From contig DUQV01000107.1 in the NCBI GenBank assembly GCA_012837605.1, positions 1 through 37,745 of the forward strand: 37,745 bases of DNA, given 5' to 3'. The DNA is from Clostridiales bacterium. Lineage in GTDB: Bacteria > Bacillota > Clostridia > Lachnospirales > Lachnospiraceae. The notes beneath the pieces were generated by a model. The model did not search any database, was not told the origin of the DNA, and saw only the letters and a list, made by a program, of their open reading frames with translations. Position numbers and translations under genes: made by a program. Of the stretch, positions 32,747-37,745 are shown piece after piece. Position 1 is the first letter of the stretch, and each line of letters opens with the position of its first letter.

Positions 32747-35686
32747 ATGAAATTAAATACACCTTCTGGCTACCGATTTGTATTTGATGAAAAATTAGAG
32801 GATGTAAATGGGTGGGGAGCTTATCTTGTACACATAAAAACCGGTGCGAAGATTGCTCTAATTAAAAATGAGGATACTAATAAGGTGTTCTCTATTGGTT
32901 TTAGAACACCTCCAAAAAACAGTACGGGTGTAGCTCACATAATTGAGCATTCGGTACTGTGCGGATCAAAGAATTTTCCGGCAAAGGATCCTTTTATCGA
33001 GCTTGCTAAGGGCTCACTTAATACATTCTTAAACGCTATGACTTATGCTGACAGAACCGTATATCCGGTTGCCAGCCAAAATGACAAGGATTTTAAGAAT
33101 TTAATGCATGTTTATATGGATGCGGTATTATTTCCTAATATTTATACCAGAAAAGAAATATTTCAGCAGGAAGCTTGGCATTATGCTTTGGAGAACCCGG
33201 CAGATGAGCTTCATATTAACGGTGTGGTCTATTCGGAGATGAAGGGTGCTTTTTCATCTCCTGAACAGCAGTTGATAAGGCTTAATATGAATACTTTGTA
33301 TCCGGACACTGCATACGGTGTGGAATCCGGTGGAGATCCGGAGTATATCCCGGAGCTTACTTATGAAGAGTTTTTGGAATTCCATAGAACCTATTATCAT
33401 CCGTCTAACAGCTATATATATTTGTACGGTGATATTGATTTTGATGAACGGCTTATATGGCTTGACAAAGAATACCTGTCTAAGTTTGATTATTTAAAGG
33501 TGGATTCTGAGATAGCAACCCAGAAGAGCTTTGATACTTTTAAGGAGGTTGAAGCTTATTATTCCCTCGGTGAGGAAGATGAGCAAAAGGAAAATACCTA
33601 TTTTAGCCTTAATACATCTTTGGCAGAAAATAAAACCAAGGAGCTTATACTGGGCTTTCAGATTCTTGAATATGTACTGTTTGAGGCTCCGGGTGCTCCT
33701 GTTAAGCAGGCTTTACTGGATGCCGGTATCGGAAAGGATATTCTAAGCCATTTTAGCAGTGATTATCTTCAGCCTTTTCACTCAATAATTGCCAAGAATT
33801 CTGACGAAGCCAAGAAGTCGGAATTCATGTCGGTTATCCGCAACACACTGCAAAAGCTGGTCGACGAAGGATTAAATGAAAAATCTCTTCGTGGAGCAAT
33901 AAATATGTTCGAGTTCAGATACAGAGAGGCTGATTTTGGCAGTATTCCAAAAGGACTGATATATGGTCTAAGAATTTTAAAGAATTGGTTGTATGATGAA
34001 AATGACCTTTTCCAGAACTTAAAGGATAACATGCTTTATGACAAACTGAAAGATTATATCGGTACAGGTTTTTATGAACAGCTAATCAGGAAACATCTGC
34101 TGGATAATACCCATGCAACTTTAGTTGTATTAAAACCTAAGGCAGGGCTTAATAAGATTCGCGAAAAAAGCATGAAAGAAAAACTGACAGCTTATAAAAG
34201 CAGTCTGTCGAATGAAGATATTCAAAAAATAATAGATGAAACTAAGAATTTAAAAATATATCAGGAAACGCCTTCAACAAAGGAGGAAATAGAAACCATA
34301 CCTTTACTTAACAGGGATGACATAGGTACAAAGCCGCAGCCTCTATACAATGAAGAGAAGATGATAGAGGGCGTTAGGGTAGTGCATCATGAGGTATTTA
34401 CAAATGAAATCGCCTATATAAGATTGCTTTTCGATGTTAAGGATATACCAAAGGAGCTTCTTCCTTATATGTCTTTGCTGTCGGTTGTATTGGGGTTTGT
34501 GGACACGGAAAATTACAGCTATTTGGAATACTCCAATGAGGTAAATCTTAATACTGGCGGTATATATCATAGTGTTACAAGTTTTTCAGTTAAAGGCAGG
34601 ACTGATGAGTATTTACCCATATATGAAATCGGTACCAAGGTATTGTATAATAAGCTGCCGGAAGCATTCAGATTAATAGAAGAGGTGCTTTACCGTACGA
34701 GGCTGGTGGATTATAAACGCATTAAGGAGCTTATTGATGAGATGAAATCTAGGATGCAGATGATATTCCAGTCCTCCGGGCATTCGGTTGCCGCAAACAG
34801 AGCCATATCATATTACTCAACACACGGTATGTTTAAGGAGGTTACCCAGGGAATATCCTTCTATAAGTTTTTAGAGGAGCTGACAGCTAATTACGGTCAG
34901 ATGAAGGATACGGTGATCTCTAAGCTTAAAGAGCTTCTGGATATGGTATTTGTAAAAAGCAAGCTTACAGTGAGCATTACTTCAGATATAGAGGGCTATA
35001 ATAAATTCTCGAATAATTTTAAGTCGTTTGTTAGAGGTTTGCGTGAAAATACATCAGAAGGACAGTTTGAAGGCTATGACAGGATTCCGCTAAAGCCAAG
35101 GTGTTTGAACGAAGGCTTCAAATCAGCCATGCAGGTTCAGTACGTTGCAATGGCAGGTAATTATTTTAAAGCCGGATATGAATATACAGGAGCTTTAAAG
35201 GTTCTAAAGACGATTTTAAGCTACGGTTACCTATGGCAGCATGTAAGGGTAATGGGCGGTGCTTATGGATGCATGTGTGGTTTTTCAGGAGTGGATGGTG
35301 ATGTGTATTTTACATCCTATCGTGACCCCAACCTAAGAAATACGCTTCAGGTATATGAAAACATTCCTGAATTTATTAAAAATTATACAGCGGATGAGCG
35401 GGATATTACAAAGAGTATAATTGGAACCATCAGTACTCTGGATATGCCGATGACACCGCAGACAAAAGGCTCTAGGTCTTTAAGCATGCTTCTTTCGGGT
35501 GTAACCTATGAGGATCTAATTAAGGAAAGAGAAGACATAATAAATATTACACAGGAGGATATACGTTCTCTGTATAAATTGGTTCAGGCAGTTATTGCTG
35601 AAGGCAATATCTGTGTAATAGGAAATGAAAGTAAGATTGAAGAGGACAAAGACCTTTTTACTGAAGTTAAAAGCTTAATGATATAA
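32747..35686 (+). CDS. M16C-family zinc metalloprotease (PreP/falcilysin-like)
   Basis: A 979-aa insulinase-type peptidase. The inverted zinc motif HXXEH is H64-I-I-E67-H68 in VAHIIEHSVLCGS, and the distal zinc ligand is E164 in VVYSEMKGAFSSPE. Length fits the fused two-half M16C clan (presequence protease type), which forms a closed chamber and degrades short unstructured peptides. The C-terminal half contains VRVMGGAYGCMCGF and FTSYRDPN, features of the second homologous unit. There is no signal peptide, so it is cytosolic. The ATG at 32747 has GGAGG seven bases upstream. era follows after 43 bases and may be on the same transcript. Confidence 0.93.
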   Translation: MKLNTPSGYRFVFDEKLEDVNGWGAYLVHIKTGAKIALIKNEDTNKVFSIGFRTPPKNSTGVAHIIEHSVLCGSKNFPAKDPFIELAKGSLNTFLNAMTYADRTVYPVASQNDKDFKNLMHVYMDAVLFPNIYTRKEIFQQEAWHYALENPADELHINGVVYSEMKGAFSSPEQQLIRLNMNTLYPDTAYGVESGGDPEYIPELTYEEFLEFHRTYYHPSNSYIYLYGDIDFDERLIWLDKEYLSKFDYLKVDSEIATQKSFDTFKEVEAYYSLGEEDEQKENTYFSLNTSLAENKTKELILGFQILEYVLFEAPGAPVKQALLDAGIGKDILSHFSSDYLQPFHSIIAKNSDEAKKSEFMSVIRNTLQKLVDEGLNEKSLRGAINMFEFRYREADFGSIPKGLIYGLRILKNWLYDENDLFQNLKDNMLYDKLKDYIGTGFYEQLIRKHLLDNTHATLVVLKPKAGLNKIREKSMKEKLTAYKSSLSNEDIQKIIDETKNLKIYQETPSTKEEIETIPLLNRDDIGTKPQPLYNEEKMIEGVRVVHHEVFTNEIAYIRLLFDVKDIPKELLPYMSLLSVVLGFVDTENYSYLEYSNEVNLNTGGIYHSVTSFSVKGRTDEYLPIYEIGTKVLYNKLPEAFRLIEEVLYRTRLVDYKRIKELIDEMKSRMQMIFQSSGHSVAANRAISYYSTHGMFKEVTQGISFYKFLEELTANYGQMKDTVISKLKELLDMVFVKSKLTVSITSDIEGYNKFSNNFKSFVRGLRENTSEGQFEGYDRIPLKPRCLNEGFKSAMQVQYVAMAGNYFKAGYEYTGALKVLKTILSYGYLWQHVRVMGGAYGCMCGFSGVDGDVYFTSYRDPNLRNTLQVYENIPEFIKNYTADERDITKSIIGTISTLDMPMTPQTKGSRSLSMLLSGVTYEDLIKEREDIINITQEDIRSLYKLVQAVIAEGNICVIGNESKIEEDKDLFTEVKSLMI

Positions 35687-35729
35687 ATTTGCAGCATGAT
35701 TTGCCGTATAGACGGCAGATGGAGGTATT

Positions 35730-36677
35730 ATGTACGAAAACAAAATAAAATCCGGCTTTGTTACCCTGATTGGCAGACCGAATGTCGGCAAGTCCACATT
35801 GATGAACCTTCTGATTGGACAAAAGATTGCTATAACATCCGGCAAACCTCAGACTACGAGAAACAGAATACAAACCGTCTATACGGACGAACGGGGTCAG
35901 GTAATATTTTTGGATACTCCGGGTATCCATAAAGCAAAGAATAAGCTGGGTCAATATATGGTCAGCGTAGCTGAAAGAACACTTAAGGAAGTCGATGTTG
36001 TGCTTTGGCTTGTTGAACCCGGTACTTTCATAGGAGCGGGCGAAAGGCACATTGCCAAGCAGCTTGCGAAGGTTAAGACACCGGTGATGCTTGTTATAAA
36101 CAAAACAGATACCGTTAGTAAGAGTGAGATTCTTACGGCTATTGATGCATATAAAGATATTTTGAAATTTGCCGAAATTATTCCGGTGTCTGCACTTAAG
36201 GGTGAAAATACCGACAAGCTAATGAATATAATATTTGATTACCTGCCATACGGACCTATGTATTATGACGAGAATACCATAACCGACCAGCCTGAAAGAC
36301 AGATTGTGGCAGAGTTTATCAGAGAGATGGCATTAAGATTTCTGGATGAGGAAATACCTCATGGTATTGCAGTAATTATAGAACAGATGACAGAACGAAA
36401 TCACAGCAGGAATGCGGATTCTGCAAATGATGGCAATGCATCCGGTATTATGGATATTCATGCCACCATAATATGTGAGAAGGACAGTCATAAAGGTATA
36501 ATAATTGGTAAAGGCGGCAGCATGCTAAAAAAAATTGGTTCTCAGGCAAGAAAAGTGATTGAAAATCTCCTTGACTGTCAGGTTAATCTCCAGCTTTGGG
36601 TTAAGGTTAAAAAGGATTGGAGAGACAGTGATTTTTTGTTAAAAAATTATGGATATAATATTAGGGATACAAGATAG
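35730..36677 (+). CDS. era: GTPase Era
   Basis: A 16S rRNA-binding GTPase for 30S subunit assembly; 315 aa. G1 GRPNVGKST (15-23), G2-region GKPQTTRNRI (38-47), G3 DTPG (62-65), G4 NKTD (124-127), and a C-terminal KH domain with IIIGKGGSMLKKIGSQAR (257-274). Compared with the usual Era there are about 15 extra residues (about 224-239, HSRNADSANDGNAS) just before the KH strand MDIHATIICE. Start ATG 35730 has GGAGG only four bases upstream, a short but workable spacing. era-yqzL-recO is a conserved Firmicute order, although a terminator separates era from the next gene here. Confidence 0.97.
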   Translation: MYENKIKSGFVTLIGRPNVGKSTLMNLLIGQKIAITSGKPQTTRNRIQTVYTDERGQVIFLDTPGIHKAKNKLGQYMVSVAERTLKEVDVVLWLVEPGTFIGAGERHIAKQLAKVKTPVMLVINKTDTVSKSEILTAIDAYKDILKFAEIIPVSALKGENTDKLMNIIFDYLPYGPMYYDENTITDQPERQIVAEFIREMALRFLDEEIPHGIAVIIEQMTERNHSRNADSANDGNASGIMDIHATIICEKDSHKGIIIGKGGSMLKKIGSQARKVIENLLDCQVNLQLWVKVKKDWRDSDFLLKNYGYNIRDTR

Positions 36678-36786
36678 ACAACACAGTACTGATTTATATT
36701 TGATGCCGGAATATTTGCTTGGGCTGAGTATAAAAATTCAAATGGGATATTCTAACCAGTTTAGAAAAATACCAGATGGGAAAACT

Positions 36787-36820
36787 AAAAGATAGATGCA
36801 AAACATCTTTCTATCTTTTA
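36787..36820 (+). terminator. Terminator of era
   Basis: Stem AAAAGATAG (36787-36795) with CTATCTTTT (36811-36819), extended by ATG/CAT with a 4-base bulge; the T run forms part of the stem. Confidence 0.65.
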
Positions 36821-36888
36821 TAACAGGATGAAGGTAAAATCATTCATTCTGAACGACAAACATATTATCATGGTTAGGGGGCTCATTT

Positions 36889-37089
36889 ATGAAGAATTAT
36901 GATTATTGGAGAGATTTTATCAAGACAGGAAAGATTGATGACTATCTGAATTATATTGCATGTACAAGGGAAGAGAGTTTTAAGGATTATGGCAGGTCAG
37001 TAAACAGTAAAGAGGAAGGTGGATTCAATGCCGGCAGCAATAACCGTGACGGGAATGGTTCTATCAGCCATGCCGGTTGGAGAATATGA
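36889..37089 (+). CDS. YqzL-like small protein
   Basis: A 66-aa protein whose first half (YWRDFIKTGKIDDYLNYI) fits the short YqzL pattern (W..F..TG.I..YL) and which lies between era and recO, as yqzL does in Bacillus. Function is unknown in the family. AGGGGG is about nine bases upstream of the ATG. The last 20 codons overlap the start of recO in another frame; described YqzL proteins are near 47 aa, so the tail may be a simple extension read through the recO start. Confidence 0.7.
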   Translation: MKNYDYWRDFIKTGKIDDYLNYIACTREESFKDYGRSVNSKEEGGFNAGSNNRDGNGSISHAGWRI

Positions 37090-37745
37090 TAAGCGTTTAG
37101 TTATTTTAACCAAGGAGCTTGGGAAAATATCGGCATTTGCTAAAGGCGCCAGAAGACCAAACAGCGCCTTGTTGGCATGCAGTCAGCCGTTTTCTTTCGG
37201 ACAGTTTTCTATATTTACGGGTAAATCATCATACACTGTTACATCAGCCGATATTTCAAATTATTTTCCTGAGCTTCGTGAGGATATCGAAAGATTATAT
37301 TATGGTATGTATTTTTGTGAATTTGCAGATTTTATGACCAAGGAAAATAACGATGATAAAGAGATTTTAAAGCTCCTGTACCAAACACTGCGGGCAGTGG
37401 CAAAAGGAACCATTGAACTTCCAATTATTCGTCTGGTATTCGAGTTTAAGATAGCGGCATTAAGCGGAGTTGCACCTCAGGTATTTGAATGTGTAAGGTG
37501 TGAGAAAACAGACACAAGCTATTCGTTTTCTGTCTTTAGTGGCGGTCTGCTGTGTGAAGACTGCATATCAGATGACAATACAGCTGTCAAGCTCTGCACT
37601 TCCTCCGTATATACACTGCAGTACATAATGTCAAAGGATGTGGAAAAACTATATACCTTCAGAGTAAGTAATGAGGTATTAAATGAGCTTGAAAGCTGTG
37701 CCGGACGTTATATTAAGCATTATATAGATCACGAATTCAAATCGA
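37028..37745 (+). CDS. recO: DNA repair protein RecO, cut by the window end
   Basis: RecO loads RecA with RecF/RecR during gap repair. The frame is open from ATG 37028 (GGAAGG eight bases upstream) to the last base, 239 codons. The N-terminal OB-fold reads ITVTGMVLSAMPVGEYDKR and ILTKELGKISAFAKGARRP, typical of RecO. A zinc site CVRC...CEDC follows in the C-terminal domain. The stop codon lies beyond the window; only the last few residues are likely missing. It overlaps the YqzL-like gene by 62 bases, which implies coupled translation. Confidence 0.95.
   Translation, partial: MPAAITVTGMVLSAMPVGEYDKRLVILTKELGKISAFAKGARRPNSALLACSQPFSFGQFSIFTGKSSYTVTSADISNYFPELREDIERLYYGMYFCEFADFMTKENNDDKEILKLLYQTLRAVAKGTIELPIIRLVFEFKIAALSGVAPQVFECVRCEKTDTSYSFSVFSGGLLCEDCISDDNTAVKLCTSSVYTLQYIMSKDVEKLYTFRVSNEVLNELESCAGRYIKHYIDHEFKS

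Overview
The window looks like a chromosomal segment of a low-GC anaerobic Firmicute, most likely a Lachnospiraceae (Clostridium cluster XIVa) relative. The grounds are AT-rich sequence, strong AGGAGG-type ribosome binding sites, a class III (anaerobic) ribonucleotide reductase, a membrane pyrophosphatase, subunits of a Na+ pump decarboxylase, a Csp-type subtilase, and small families typical of that group. This placement is an inference from gene content; no rRNA or other marker gene is present. I see no tRNA, rRNA, CRISPR array, intact transposase or phage gene.

Left part (1-9.7 kb): the end of a CpsD-type tyrosine kinase, then a carbohydrate block on the + strand: mannose-6-phosphate isomerase, a LacI-family regulator, a GH27 alpha-galactosidase overlapping a small CxxC/CxxC protein, and a GH113-like beta-mannanase. 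None of these has a signal peptide, so together they read as an intracellular route for galactomanno-oligosaccharides. A 170-bp imperfect palindrome lies between this block and a convergent chemoreceptor. That receptor has no extracytoplasmic sensor domain and carries an RbsB-like sugar-binding domain at its cytoplasmic C-terminus. A GH2 glycosidase is divergent from it.

Middle part (9.7-21.2 kb): a short FtsH paralogue divergent from a Csp-type subtilase; an acyltransferase-3 membrane protein; a two-gene Na+ pump unit (beta subunit plus a 49-residue gamma-like subunit) divergent from a membrane pyrophosphatase with the K+-independent H+-pump signature; then a TPR lipoprotein followed by HflX.

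Right part (21.2-37.7 kb): mostly nucleotide and core metabolism. It holds nrdD with a fused C-terminal glutaredoxin-like domain and an upstream pair of NrdR-box-like sites, thyA, folA, ilvE, a small membrane protein, guaB, dCMP deaminase preceded by what looks like the broken 5' end of a pyruvate kinase gene, a TIGR01906-type membrane protein, purH, a cold-shock protein, an M16C zinc protease, era, a YqzL-like gene and the start of recO (cut by the window end). nrdD, thyA, folA and the dCMP deaminase supply and reduce DNA precursors, while guaB and purH supply purines. Several strong intergenic palindromes (5190-5359, 28843-28904, 32078-32139, 32147-32178) are the main non-coding structure.
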